A DNA stretch of 30,683 nucleotides from JBBRXJ01 sp038248505 (lineage in GTDB: Bacteria; Bacteroidota; Bacteroidia; Bacteroidales; JBBRXJ01). The translations under genes were made by a program, and so were the position numbers. Position 1 is the stretch's first letter; every line of letters begins with the position of its first letter. Location: NCBI GenBank assembly GCA_038248505.1, contig JBBRXJ010000040.1, positions 1 to 30,683 of the forward strand, written 5' to 3'. Shown one piece after another: positions 9,649 to 18,804 of this stretch. The notes under the pieces were generated by a model. That model was not told the origin of the DNA, made no database searches, and saw nothing but the letters and a program-made list of their open reading frames with translations.

Positions 9649-10392
9649 ATGAAGTTACATACTGATAACATAGTTAAGAGATACAAAAACCGCACTGTTG
9701 TTAAAGGAGTTTCTGTATGTGTTGAGCAAGGTGAGATTGTGGGATTACTTGGTCCTAATGGAGCTGGTAAAACTACTTCATTTTATATGATTGTTGGATT
9801 AGTTGAACCGAATAGTGGAAGTATTTTTTTGGATGATCATGATATTACTTTTGAACCAATGTATAAACGAGCACAATTGGGTATTGGCTATTTAGCTCAA
9901 GAAGCATCTGTTTTTCGTAAGTTAACGGTTGAGGATAATATTCGTGCTGTGCTTGAAATGACAAAGGTACCAAAGTCTGAACAAAATGAAAGAGTAGAGA
10001 AACTACTTGAAGAGTTTGGCTTGCAAAAAGTACGTAAAAGCCTTGGCATACAACTTTCAGGAGGCGAACGAAGAAGAACTGAAATTGCTCGTGCATTGGC
10101 TCTTGATCCTAAATTTATTTTACTCGATGAGCCATTTGCTGGGGTTGATCCCATTGCAGTTGAGGATATTCAGATGATTATTACGAAATTAAAAGCACAA
10201 AATATTGGGGTGTTAATTACCGATCATAATGTTCACGAAACGCTCTCAATTACTGATAGAGCATATTTATTATTTGAAGGTAATATTTTAAAGTCAGGAA
10301 CAGCCCGTGAACTTGCGGATGACGAAATGGTACGCAAGGTGTATTTAGGAAAGAACTTTGAGTTACGCAGTTATCAATCAAACGAGGAATAA
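9649..10392 (+). CDS. lptB: LPS export ABC transporter ATP-binding protein LptB
   Basis: This cytoplasmic ATPase powers LptFG extraction of lipopolysaccharide from the inner membrane. The 247-aa protein has Walker A GPNGAGKTT (35-43), Q-loop near 84, signature LSGGERRR (136-143), Walker B FILLDEP (156-162) followed by FAGVDP, and H193 in the LptB-diagnostic segment ITDHNVHETL. The length is close to the E. coli protein (241 aa). It is followed 10 nt later by lysS, so the two are probably cotranscribed. A -7 promoter match lies just upstream. LptF, LptG, LptA and LptC are not in the window. Confidence 0.94.
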   Translation: MKLHTDNIVKRYKNRTVVKGVSVCVEQGEIVGLLGPNGAGKTTSFYMIVGLVEPNSGSIFLDDHDITFEPMYKRAQLGIGYLAQEASVFRKLTVEDNIRAVLEMTKVPKSEQNERVEKLLEEFGLQKVRKSLGIQLSGGERRRTEIARALALDPKFILLDEPFAGVDPIAVEDIQMIITKLKAQNIGVLITDHNVHETLSITDRAYLLFEGNILKSGTARELADDEMVRKVYLGKNFELRSYQSNEE

Positions 10393-10402
10393 CCAAGATA
10401 TC

Positions 10403-12124
10403 ATGAGCAGCATTAAACTTAGCGAGCAGGAGCAGATTAGAAGAGACTCTCTAAAGCAAATTCAGGAATTAGGTATTAATCCTTATCCCCCAGAAGAATT
10501 TCATATTACTGCAACATCATTACAAATACGAAATGATTATAATGTAGAGAAAAATAATCTACAGAATATTAAAATTGCTGGCCGTATAATGAGTCGTCGT
10601 ATCATGGGTGCTGCTTCATTTGTAGAGATACAAGATGAAAGTGGACGCATACAAATTTATATGAATAGAGATACGCTATGCCCAACAGAAGATAAGACTA
10701 TTTACAATACATTATTCAAAAAACTTTTAGATATTGGGGATATTATCGGAATTATTGGGGATGCATTTATTACCAACACAGGAGAATTATCTGTTAAGGC
10801 CTTTGAATTAAAGCTTCTCAGCAAATCGTTACGACCATTACCTATCGTTAAAGAGAAAGATGGAGTACTCTTTGATGCATTTACTGATCCGGAAGCCCGA
10901 TATCGTCAACGATATGTTGATTTGATCGTAAATAGTGAAGTGCGAGAGGTATTCATGAAACGAACACGCATGATGAACTCAATGCGTGAATTTTTTAATT
11001 CAAGAGGTTATATTGAAGTTGATACTCCTGTATTGCAAGCTATTCCAGGAGGAGCTGCAGCACGTCCATTTATTACACATCATAATGCATTAGATATTCC
11101 GCTTTATTTGAGAATTGCAAATGAGTTATATTTAAAACGCCTTATTGTTGGTGGTTTTGAAGGGGTGTATGAATTTTCTCGCAATTTTAGAAATGAAGGT
11201 ATGGATCGTACTCACAATCCGGAGTTCACTGTTATGGAAATTTATGTAGCCTACAAGGATTATAATTGGATGATGAACTTTACCGAAGAAATGATTGAGA
11301 AAATTGCACTTGATTTACACGGTAAAACACAAGTGCCAATGGGAGATCATATCATTGATTTTAAGAGGCCATTTAAACGCCTTACCATGTATGAAGCTAT
11401 ACACGAGAATACAGGTATTGATATTTCTAAAATGACGGAAGATGAGTTGCGATTGATCTGCAAGAAATTTAACATAGAGACAGATACGAGCATGGGACGA
11501 GGTAAGTTAATTGATGAGATATTTGGAGCGAAATGCGAAGGAACATATATTCAACCAACATTTATTACAGATTATCCTGTTGAAATGTCCCCTTTGTGTA
11601 AAAAACATCGAAGCGATCCTTTATTAACAGAGCGATTTGAGCTTATGGTTAATGGAAAAGAATTATGCAATGCCTATACCGAATTAAATGATCCGATTGA
11701 TCAAAGAGCTCGTTTTGAAGAACAGGCTGGTCTTTTAGAGCGTGGTGATAATGAGGCTATGTTTATTGATCAAGATTTTCTACGTGCTCTTGAGTATGGC
11801 ATGCCGCCTACATCAGGTATGGGCATTGGTATTGATCGTTTGGCAATGTTAATGACCAATCAAGCCAGCATTCAGGATGTTTTACTTTTTCCTCAAATGA
11901 AACCTGAAAAAGTGGCTTCAACAGATGGCAGAGAAAAGTATATGGAGCTTGGAGTTCCTGAAGTATGGGTGGACTTAATTAAAGAATTAGGTTATACTAC
12001 AGTTGATCAATTTAAACAAGCTAAGGCGAGTAAACTACATAATGATTTGTGTAGTTTAAAAAAGAAAAATAAGTTAGAATTGGCAAATCCAAATATTGAC
12101 GACGTTAAGAAATGGCTAAGTTAA
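10403..12124 (+). CDS. lysS: Lysyl-tRNA synthetase, class II
   Basis: The enzyme charges tRNA-Lys. An N-terminal OB-fold anticodon-binding domain (about 50-160) is followed by the class II core with motif 2 (FRNEGMDRTHNPEF) and motif 3 (GMGIGIDRLAMLM). After the usual end (FPQMKPEK) there is a C-terminal tail of about 75 residues, common in Bacteroidota LysS, that looks helical. I choose ATG 10403 (MSSIKLSEQEQIRR, 573 aa): the longer frame from 10358 would overlap lptB by 35 nt and adds non-conserved residues. The gpsA start overlaps its 3' end by 13 nt. Confidence 0.95.
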   Translation: MSSIKLSEQEQIRRDSLKQIQELGINPYPPEEFHITATSLQIRNDYNVEKNNLQNIKIAGRIMSRRIMGAASFVEIQDESGRIQIYMNRDTLCPTEDKTIYNTLFKKLLDIGDIIGIIGDAFITNTGELSVKAFELKLLSKSLRPLPIVKEKDGVLFDAFTDPEARYRQRYVDLIVNSEVREVFMKRTRMMNSMREFFNSRGYIEVDTPVLQAIPGGAAARPFITHHNALDIPLYLRIANELYLKRLIVGGFEGVYEFSRNFRNEGMDRTHNPEFTVMEIYVAYKDYNWMMNFTEEMIEKIALDLHGKTQVPMGDHIIDFKRPFKRLTMYEAIHENTGIDISKMTEDELRLICKKFNIETDTSMGRGKLIDEIFGAKCEGTYIQPTFITDYPVEMSPLCKKHRSDPLLTERFELMVNGKELCNAYTELNDPIDQRARFEEQAGLLERGDNEAMFIDQDFLRALEYGMPPTSGMGIGIDRLAMLMTNQASIQDVLLFPQMKPEKVASTDGREKYMELGVPEVWVDLIKELGYTTVDQFKQAKASKLHNDLCSLKKKNKLELANPNIDDVKKWLS

Positions 12125-13167
12125 GTACTCTTAGAGAACGAGCACAGCGGGTTAATCCATTACCAATATATCGGATTGAACGCAAAAAAATTGCGGTGAT
12201 TGGTAGCGGTAGTTGGGCGACGGCCATTGCTAAAATTCTTTTGAATAATGTCAATCATATAAACTGGTACATACGACGTGATGATAAGATTGAGTTCATA
12301 AAAAAAAATGGCTACAATCCAGACTATCTTCAAAATGTCCATTTTGATAATAGCAAGATTTCTTTTTATTCAGATGTGAAAAAAGCAATTGATAATTCAG
12401 ATATTATTTTTTTAGCACTCCCTTCTGTTTTTTTAAAAGATACATTAGAGGGTAAAGACATTCGATTTGGTCGCAAGATAGTCGTATCTGCTATTAAAGG
12501 CATTGTTCCTAATGATTATTTGACGATCACTCAATATTTGAATACGAAACATAATGTGTCATATAATAATTTAGCAATTATTAGTGGACCTTGTCATGCT
12601 GAGGAAATTGCCATTGAGAAACTATCGTATTTGACTATTGGTTGCCGACGATTAACAAAGATAAAAAAGATTGCTGCACGAATGGAATGTAGTTATGTTA
12701 AAACATTTGTTTCGCGTGATATTTATGGGATTGAATACTCCGCTGTACTAAAAAATATTGTAGCAATTGGTGCAGGAATTTGCCATGGTTTAGGCTATGG
12801 TGATAATTATCAAGCGGTGCTTGTATCAAACGCAATACGCGAAATGAAACGTTTTCTCGATGAAATATCAATTCGTAAAAGACAAATTGATAGCTCTGCT
12901 TATTTAGGTGATTTGTTAGTAACCGCATATTCGCATTATAGTCGTAATCGTACATTTGGTAATATGATTGGACGAGGTTTTTCAGTTAAAACAGCACAGC
13001 TTGAAATGAAAATGATTGCTGAAGGATATTATGCGACTCTTTGTATTCATGAGATGAACAAAAAATACAAAGTTGATATACCAATTATTGAAAGTGTTTA
13101 CGAAATTTTGTACAATAATCAGAATCCGAACGATATAATTAAAAAGTTATCAGATAATCTGCATTAA
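12112..13167 (+). CDS. gpsA: NAD(P)-dependent glycerol-3-phosphate dehydrogenase
   Basis: The enzyme reduces dihydroxyacetone phosphate to sn-glycerol-3-phosphate, the backbone for phospholipids. The 351-aa protein has the Rossmann motif GSGSWATA (31-38), the substrate-domain segment SGPCHAEEIA and the catalytic-Lys stretch AVLKNIVAIGAGI. Its first 26 residues precede the usual start; they come from the reading frame overlapping the lysS 3' end by 13 nt. No later in-frame ATG lies before the Rossmann motif, so ATG 12112 is kept. The lysS-gpsA-pgi order recurs in Bacteroidota. A gap of about 100 AT-rich bases follows before pgi. Confidence 0.93.
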   Translation: MAKLSTLRERAQRVNPLPIYRIERKKIAVIGSGSWATAIAKILLNNVNHINWYIRRDDKIEFIKKNGYNPDYLQNVHFDNSKISFYSDVKKAIDNSDIIFLALPSVFLKDTLEGKDIRFGRKIVVSAIKGIVPNDYLTITQYLNTKHNVSYNNLAIISGPCHAEEIAIEKLSYLTIGCRRLTKIKKIAARMECSYVKTFVSRDIYGIEYSAVLKNIVAIGAGICHGLGYGDNYQAVLVSNAIREMKRFLDEISIRKRQIDSSAYLGDLLVTAYSHYSRNRTFGNMIGRGFSVKTAQLEMKMIAEGYYATLCIHEMNKKYKVDIPIIESVYEILYNNQNPNDIIKKLSDNLH

Positions 13168-13266
13168 CCGAGATGAGATGTGGCTGGAAACGATGATGAG
13201 ATGAATATTTAGTTTAACATTCTATATAATAAATATTAAATACTAATAAAGATAAAATAAAACGAT

Positions 13267-14613
13267 ATGGAAAATATATCAATTAAAATTGACAAAACGC
13301 TTAAGTTCATTAGTAAAGATGAAGTAAATGCGTATGCATCAGATGTTAAAAAACATTTATCGGCTTTACGAAATAAAACTGGTAATGGCAGCGATTTTTT
13401 AGGTTGGATGGATTTACCCTCGTTAATAAATGAAGCAATACTAAGTGATATTGAAAAAACAGCAGCTGCTATTAGTGAGAAAGTTGAGATTGTTGTTGTA
13501 GTTGGAATTGGGGGTTCGTATTTAGGTGCTAAAGCTGTAAATGATGCTATTCTTAACAATTTTGAGTTTTTAAAAACAAAACATAAAGCACCTCTAATGA
13601 TTTTTGCAGGACATAATATTTGTCAGGATTACATGCATGAATTATTAGAATTGTTAGAGAACAAAAAATATGCGGTTGTTGTTATTTCTAAATCGGGTAC
13701 TACCACTGAGCCTGCTATTGCTTTTCGTATCTTAAAAAATCATTTAGAAGCAAAAGTTGGAAAAGCAGCTGCAAAAGATCTAATTGTTGCCGTTACTGAT
13801 GGCTCACGTGGTGCATTAAAGCAATTAGCAACAGAAGAAGGATACAAAACCTATGTAATTCCTGATAATATTGGGGGGCGTTATTCTGTTTTAACACCAG
13901 TTGGATTAATTCCATTGGCTGTAGCTGGTTTTAATATCAGACAGCTGGTTAAAGGAGCGCAAGATATGCAGGCTTTATGTAATAATGAGCAGACATCTTT
14001 TTGGGATAATCCTGCGGCTGTTTATGCGGCAACTCGTAACTCTTTGTACAAGAAAGGAAAAAAAGTTGAAATTATGGTGAACTATAATAACAAACTGCAT
14101 TTCTTGGCAGAGTGGTGGAAACAATTATACGGTGAGAGCGAAGGTAAAGAGGGTATGGGTATTTTCCCGGCAAGCGTTGATTTTAGCTCTGATTTACATT
14201 CTATGGGTCAATACATACAAGAAGGTGAACGTATGCTCATGGAGACCGTTATTTCAGTAAAAAATACAGAATATAGAGTTGATGTTCCTAAAGTTGCTAA
14301 TGATTTAGATTCACTTAACTTTCTTGCAGGAAAAAGCATTGACGAAGTAAATAAGATGGCTGAGCTTGGTACTGTTATTGCACATGAGGATGGCGATGTG
14401 CCTAATATTAGAATTGAGATGCCTCGTTTAAATGAATACTATTTAGGACAAATTATGTATTTCTTTGAAATAGCATGTGGTATTAGTGGCTATATATTAG
14501 GGGTAAACCCTTTTGATCAACCAGGTGTTGAAGCATACAAAAAGAATATGTTTGCATTGCTTGAAAAGCCAGGTTTTGAAGAAGAAACAAAGAAAATAAA
14601 ACAAAGATTATAA
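13267..14613 (+). CDS. pgi: Glucose-6-phosphate isomerase
   Basis: The enzyme interconverts glucose-6-phosphate and fructose-6-phosphate in the cytoplasm. At 448 aa it is the short bacterial form. Seen are VGIGGSYLGAKA (79-90), the phosphate-binding signature SKSGTTTEP (141-149), GGRYSVLTPVGL, the catalytic-Glu region GESEGKEGMGIFP, the HSMGQ His region and the C-terminal GVEAYKKNMFALL Lys region. It is the last gene of the lptB-lysS-gpsA-pgi run and is closed by a strong terminator. Confidence 0.96.
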   Translation: MENISIKIDKTLKFISKDEVNAYASDVKKHLSALRNKTGNGSDFLGWMDLPSLINEAILSDIEKTAAAISEKVEIVVVVGIGGSYLGAKAVNDAILNNFEFLKTKHKAPLMIFAGHNICQDYMHELLELLENKKYAVVVISKSGTTTEPAIAFRILKNHLEAKVGKAAAKDLIVAVTDGSRGALKQLATEEGYKTYVIPDNIGGRYSVLTPVGLIPLAVAGFNIRQLVKGAQDMQALCNNEQTSFWDNPAAVYAATRNSLYKKGKKVEIMVNYNNKLHFLAEWWKQLYGESEGKEGMGIFPASVDFSSDLHSMGQYIQEGERMLMETVISVKNTEYRVDVPKVANDLDSLNFLAGKSIDEVNKMAELGTVIAHEDGDVPNIRIEMPRLNEYYLGQIMYFFEIACGISGYILGVNPFDQPGVEAYKKNMFALLEKPGFEEETKKIKQRL

Positions 14614-14643
14614 AAAAAAGCGCTGGGAACAGCGCTTTTTTTT
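14612..14643 (+). terminator. Terminator of pgi, probably bidirectional
   Basis: The 7-bp GC-rich core AGCGCTG/CAGCGCT closes on a GGAA tetraloop and is flanked by an eight-A run on the left and an eight-T run on the right. It can therefore also serve the convergent cheW gene on the minus strand. Confidence 0.9.
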
Positions 14644-14771
14644 ATCCTATAGTATTCATTTTTTTGATTGGTAAATGCCGTCGTTAAATATGTTTAGATC
14701 ATTGTAGAGAAACAAAAATTGGCCTATTACATATTTACAAACGAGATAAAAGTCGCAATCTGGCATTCAAT

Positions 14772-15272
14772 TTAACTAATAGCAGGCTTGTCATTAACTT
14801 CATTTAATAAATCAACCTCATCTTGTGAAAAGACCTTAACAAGATCAAGAATCATTATAAATTTATCGTTAACATTAGCAACTCCAATAATAAATTCTGA
14901 CTTGTAGTTTGATCCAATAGATGGAGGGGGTCCAATTTGTGATTCTTTAATTTCTAATACAGCAGAGACAGAATCAACCATAGCACCTACATGTATTAAT
15001 TCGCCATTTAGGTGTAAATCCATAACTACAATACAAGTGTTTTCTGTAACTAATGTTGGCTCCATACCAAATTTTTTGCGCGTATCAATTACGGGTAAAA
15101 CCATCCCTCGTAAATTTATAATTCCTTTCATATACGCCGGTGCTTTAGGTACGTTGGTAATTGGCACCATTTCAAGAATATTTAAAACACTATTTACATG
15201 TGCTCCAAACTCTTCTTCACCTAACTTAAAAGTTAGATATGAATTTGTTGTGTTTTCACGTGATATTTCCAT
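14772..15272 (-). CDS. cheW: Chemotaxis adaptor protein CheW
   Basis: CheW couples chemoreceptors to the CheA kinase in cytoplasmic signalling arrays. The 166-aa protein is a single CheW/SH3-like domain, with YLTFKLGEEEFG near the N-terminus, PAYMKGIINLRGMVLPVIDTRKKFG (45-69, partly quoted as key residues G50, N53, R55 and P60), and a C-terminal segment VNDKFIMILDLVKVF. It starts 12 nt after the stop of the MCP gene, so the two form a receptor-adaptor operon. No CheA, CheY, CheR or CheB gene is in the window. Confidence 0.93.
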   Translation of the reverse strand: MEISRENTTNSYLTFKLGEEEFGAHVNSVLNILEMVPITNVPKAPAYMKGIINLRGMVLPVIDTRKKFGMEPTLVTENTCIVVMDLHLNGELIHVGAMVDSVSAVLEIKESQIGPPPSIGSNYKSEFIIGVANVNDKFIMILDLVKVFSQDEVDLLNEVNDKPAIS

Positions 15273-15284
15273 AGTAATTATATA

Positions 15285-17294
15285 TTAGAATTTTTCGTAA
15301 CCATTATCTTTATTGTCACTGAGATTTAGAATGATCCCTTTCTTTACCGTATTTGATGGCGATGCTATGTTTGACTTATTGACAGGTGAAATTATTTTTT
15401 TATTTGTTGTTGGCGGAGCAATTATTAGTTTAGCAGGAATTATTTTTTGACTTGGTTTAGCAAGTGTTTGACTAGGCTTATTAAAAGTAGGTTTTTGCTG
15501 AATTGTTTTTTGGTTTGTTTTAATAGCACCTGTTTTAAAGAACTCCAATAATTCACGCAATTGTTCAGCCTGTGATGTTAATTCTTCGGCACTAGTAGCT
15601 AGTTGTTCGGCAGCAGCAGCATTTTGTTGTGTAACTCCATTCATTTGTTGAATACCAGAATTTACCTGTTCTGCGCCTGCATTTTGTTCTATGCTTGCTG
15701 CAGATATTTCTTGAACAAGTTTTGATGTCTTTGTAATTTGCGGAATTAATTTATCCATAAGTTGTCCTGCTGCTTCTGTTGCCTGGCGGCTATGTTGAGC
15801 AAGGGTTATAATTTCATCTGCTGCTGTTTTACTTCGTTCAGCAAGCTTTCTTACTTCGGCTGCTACAACTGCAAAACCTCTACCATGTTCACCTGCTCGT
15901 GCTGCTTCAACAGCCGCATTCAGGGCAAGAATATTAGTTTGAAATGCAATATCATTAATTATTTGTATCTTATCTGAGATGTCTCGCACCGATTTAAGAC
16001 TTTCTTGCGCTGCTTGGCTAACCTGCTGAATTCCTTGTGTAGCTGTTTCAGATATCATTTCAGTCTCCTTTGAATTAACGGAGTTTTGTTGAATATTTGC
16101 AGCCATCTCTTCCATCGAGGATGATATTTCTTCAAGTGATGATGCTTGCTCAGATGCTCCCTGGGAGAGTTGTTGCGAACTGGAAGTTAATTGATTGCCA
16201 GCGTTTGCTATTCCTTCTGTACCTAATAATACATTTGTTATTACCGACTTTATTCTTTGTGTAACATTATTTAAGGCAGAATACATGCGGCTTATTTCAT
16301 CACCACCGTTCATCTTATGTTGATCAATTTGAACTGTTAAATCTCCCGTTGCGAGTTTATCAAGATCTGAAATCATACTTTGCAAGAAACCGCTTATACT
16401 CCGTGAAAGGCTAAGCATAATTATTATTATAATAAGTGATACGAGAAGAATTATTATAGCCACTTTGATACTATAATTTTGTATTCGTGAAAAAACATTT
16501 TTTGTAGATCTTAGATCATTTTCATTAAATGTATTTATAAGCGTAGCAGCATTTGCTATAGTCTGATTTTCAGTTACTATATTCTTTTCGCTATTGCTAA
16601 TATACGTTTGTGTTTTTTGCTTTATTAAAACATTTGCATTGCGTGCATCAATAGGTAGTTGTGCAAAGGTTGTTTCTTGTAGTCGTTCAATATCGTTCGT
16701 TGCATTCTCAATTGCCTTGTCAAGTAAAAAAATTAACTCACTCTTTGTTTGTAAATTTTCCTTTAATTTACCGAATAGTACTTGAATTCTAAAATTATTG
16801 GTAGTATTCTCATTTGCACCAATTATTACTAATCGCTCAAGCGTATTTACGTTGCCTCTTTGCTTCGGATCTGCAAGTTTTTCACTAACTGAACGTATAT
16901 ATGAATTTGATGCTTCTATTGATTTCTCAGTTAAAATGAAGACCTCTTCTTCAATATTTTTATTATCCTCTTTTAGCTTTTCCGATTTTTCAATCTCTGA
17001 CCATAAATCATTTAAATTATTCTTAATAGTATCATTATTCACATTACCTTTTGCTTTGGAAAATATTTTTTCTAAATCGTGGAAACTGATTTTTTGCGAA
17101 AAATAATCACTGTTTGACATTATAAAATCATTTACTGCTTCTTTTTTTATAAATGAAATTTCTTTCTCGGCTCCTTCCTTTTTGGTGAGTGAAGTAATTA
17201 AAAATAAAACAAAAATCAAGATGCCTGTCAAAATCAATTGGCCAGAAGCTGCAAGAGCGAGTTTTGCTTTAATAGATAGATTATTTGTTCCCAT
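15285..17294 (-). CDS. Methyl-accepting chemotaxis protein with C-terminal pentapeptide
   Basis: The 669-aa receptor has TM1 at about 15-34, a mainly helical extracytoplasmic domain at about 35-275, TM2 at about 276-296, HAMP at about 297-350 and a long cytoplasmic coiled coil. Its hairpin tip carries the highly conserved DIAFQTNILALNAAVEAARA region (448-467) and GRGFAVVAAEVRKLAERS. After the signalling domain (ending about 588) comes an 80-residue Lys/Pro/Asn/Thr-rich flexible tail that ends GYEKF, matching the x-aromatic-x-x-aromatic CheR-tether pattern (cf. NWETF). The extracytoplasmic domain gives no clue to the ligand. It is cotranscribed with cheW. Confidence 0.95.
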   Translation of the reverse strand: MGTNNLSIKAKLALAASGQLILTGILIFVLFLITSLTKKEGAEKEISFIKKEAVNDFIMSNSDYFSQKISFHDLEKIFSKAKGNVNNDTIKNNLNDLWSEIEKSEKLKEDNKNIEEEVFILTEKSIEASNSYIRSVSEKLADPKQRGNVNTLERLVIIGANENTTNNFRIQVLFGKLKENLQTKSELIFLLDKAIENATNDIERLQETTFAQLPIDARNANVLIKQKTQTYISNSEKNIVTENQTIANAATLINTFNENDLRSTKNVFSRIQNYSIKVAIIILLVSLIIIIIMLSLSRSISGFLQSMISDLDKLATGDLTVQIDQHKMNGGDEISRMYSALNNVTQRIKSVITNVLLGTEGIANAGNQLTSSSQQLSQGASEQASSLEEISSSMEEMAANIQQNSVNSKETEMISETATQGIQQVSQAAQESLKSVRDISDKIQIINDIAFQTNILALNAAVEAARAGEHGRGFAVVAAEVRKLAERSKTAADEIITLAQHSRQATEAAGQLMDKLIPQITKTSKLVQEISAASIEQNAGAEQVNSGIQQMNGVTQQNAAAAEQLATSAEELTSQAEQLRELLEFFKTGAIKTNQKTIQQKPTFNKPSQTLAKPSQKIIPAKLIIAPPTTNKKIISPVNKSNIASPSNTVKKGIILNLSDNKDNGYEKF

Positions 17295-17665
17295 GAGTCT
17301 TTTTTGATAGATTCATACTCTTTTCAACAAATATCAGATTTTTTGTTATATGATGCTAGGGTTTTTATACTCATTTTTTTATCAATATTTATCTGAGGGA
17401 AAAGCTTCTCTTGATTTATTGATTTTGCATTAAGTTTCAGGTATTCAATTATATAACATCAATATGCTTTATTGTTTACTAATATTGTATGTTTTTTTTA
17501 TTCAACAAATGTGATACATCAATATTTTTAGTTTCATATAGAAGTGAATTAATCTCGGTTGTCACAAAGTAAACGGAATTAGTTAAAATATACAATTTCA
17601 ATCTCTATTGTGAGGATGTTATTTGAAATTTGTATTAGATACTATTTCACTGGAGTATTATTGCA
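17295..17665. other. Gene-free AT-rich gap upstream of the chemoreceptor
   Basis: No convincing reading frame, tRNA or repeat is seen here. It should hold the chemoreceptor promoter on the minus strand; CAAATATC at 17328-17335 is a near match to the -7 box read in reverse, but no full promoter can be defended. Confidence 0.4.
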
Positions 17666-17699
17666 ATAAAAAAGACGGAAACCATTTGATTTCCGTCTT
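17666..17699 (-). terminator. Terminator of the TPR gene
   Basis: A perfect 10-bp stem (AAGACGGAAA at 17672-17681 with TTTCCGTCTT at 17690-17699) has an 8-nt loop. Read on the minus strand it is followed by a T run (the A run at 17668-17673 on plus). It lies 40 nt after the TPR stop. Confidence 0.85.
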
Positions 17700-17738
17700 A
17701 ATAAATTCATATTATTATTATATAATGGGTTTTACAGT

Positions 17739-18719
17739 TTAATTTGTGCATTTTAATACTTGTTCCACTTGGTATTTTGCGGCTTGAACGTAAGCGCCAA
17801 TAGTTACTCTTCGGTAAGAGGCACAAGCGGATGTAATATCTTTTTTGCCTTGAGAAGCACGTCCCATCTCGAAATATAAATTTGATTTTCGTTCTTCAGT
17901 TATAGTTTGCAACGAAATTCCTTTTTGTGCTAAAACTTCTGCCTCTGCATATTTTTGAATTTCATTGAGCGCTGATACGTAAGGTTGGTAAGCTATATCA
18001 TATCCTTCATCATAAGATAAGGCTATTTTATAAGCATCTGCTGCGGCAATAAAATCTTTTGCTTGTGAAAGCAGCACTCCCTTATTATAGTAAAAACTTT
18101 TTGCTGCATCCACAGCATTGGTTTGCGTTTTTGAGTCAGATATTGATTTTGCTACTTCAATAGCTTTATCAAAAGCTTGGCGCATTTCTGTTTCTTTTAG
18201 CTGGTCTTTATATACAACTCCTATATTGAAATACATCTCAGCATATTTTGGATTTAATTCTAATGCTTTATTATAGTTCAAAAGAGCATTATCAAAATCT
18301 TTTAACTTATAGAAGTTGGTTCCTTTAACCTTTAAAAGTTGCGGCATTAATTTTGTACTTTTCTGTTTTATATCATTATTTCCAAGTATTACAGCTACTT
18401 CAGCTGCTTTTTCGGTATTCACAATAGCCGATTCAAGATCTGTTTTGTAAATAGAGGTTGCATAATAGTAATATGAACCAGGAAGAATGGTTTCGGCCTT
18501 AAGCTTTAAACCCTGTATCATTGTATCAGCCTCTATATTCAAGGTTTTACAAATTTCAATACACTTATTTAATGCATCTATTGCTTCTTTGTAGCTTTTG
18601 TTATTAAATGCAACAGCACCTTGATTGTATGTATCGGTAGCGTCTTTTGCCGTTTGTTGAGCAAAGATCCCTAAGGGCATTACTATAAGCATTAAGCTCG
18701 CAAAATATCTCATTATCAT
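17739..18719 (-). CDS. Secreted tetratricopeptide-repeat protein
   Basis: The 326-aa protein begins with a Sec signal peptide (about 1-20, ending GIFAQQ) and is otherwise helical with TPR units. Clear examples are at about 25-57 (YNQGAVAFNNKSYKEAIDAL) and 132-165 (FYKLKDFDNALLNYNKALELNP), with weaker ones near 205-240 and 280-315. It is probably a periplasmic protein that mediates protein-protein contacts; no enzymatic motif is seen. Either Met1 or Met3 could start it, both before the signal peptide. It is divergent from gldA across 85 bp and ends at its own terminator. The specific role is unknown. Confidence 0.8.
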   Translation of the reverse strand: MIMRYFASLMLIVMPLGIFAQQTAKDATDTYNQGAVAFNNKSYKEAIDALNKCIEICKTLNIEADTMIQGLKLKAETILPGSYYYYATSIYKTDLESAIVNTEKAAEVAVILGNNDIKQKSTKLMPQLLKVKGTNFYKLKDFDNALLNYNKALELNPKYAEMYFNIGVVYKDQLKETEMRQAFDKAIEVAKSISDSKTQTNAVDAAKSFYYNKGVLLSQAKDFIAAADAYKIALSYDEGYDIAYQPYVSALNEIQKYAEAEVLAQKGISLQTITEERKSNLYFEMGRASQGKKDITSACASYRRVTIGAYVQAAKYQVEQVLKCTN

Positions 18720-18744
18720 ATAAATTAGTTTTTATGTTATTTCA

Positions 18745-18781
18745 CAAATATATAAAAGAAATGATTTTTTTCCTATTTTTG
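18745..18781. promoter_or_regulatory. Back-to-back -7 elements for the TPR gene and gldA
   Basis: CAAATATA at 18745-18752 is TATATTTG on the minus strand, directed at the TPR gene. TATTTTTG at 18774-18781 on plus is directed at gldA. Both fit TAnnTTTG and sit about 25 nt from their starts; -33 boxes are not evident for either. Confidence 0.45.
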
Positions 18782-18804
18782 TGCGCTTTTCAGAATTATC
18801 CTAA

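Noticed and set aside
10358..10402. Upstream start for lysS at 10358
   Set aside because: It would overlap lptB by 35 nt and the 15 added residues are not part of LysS; ATG 10403 sits 10 nt after the lptB stop.
16798..17106. 102-codon plus-strand frame inside the chemoreceptor gene
   Set aside because: Antisense shadow of the helical sensor domain; Ser/Phe-rich translation reflects the complementary codons.
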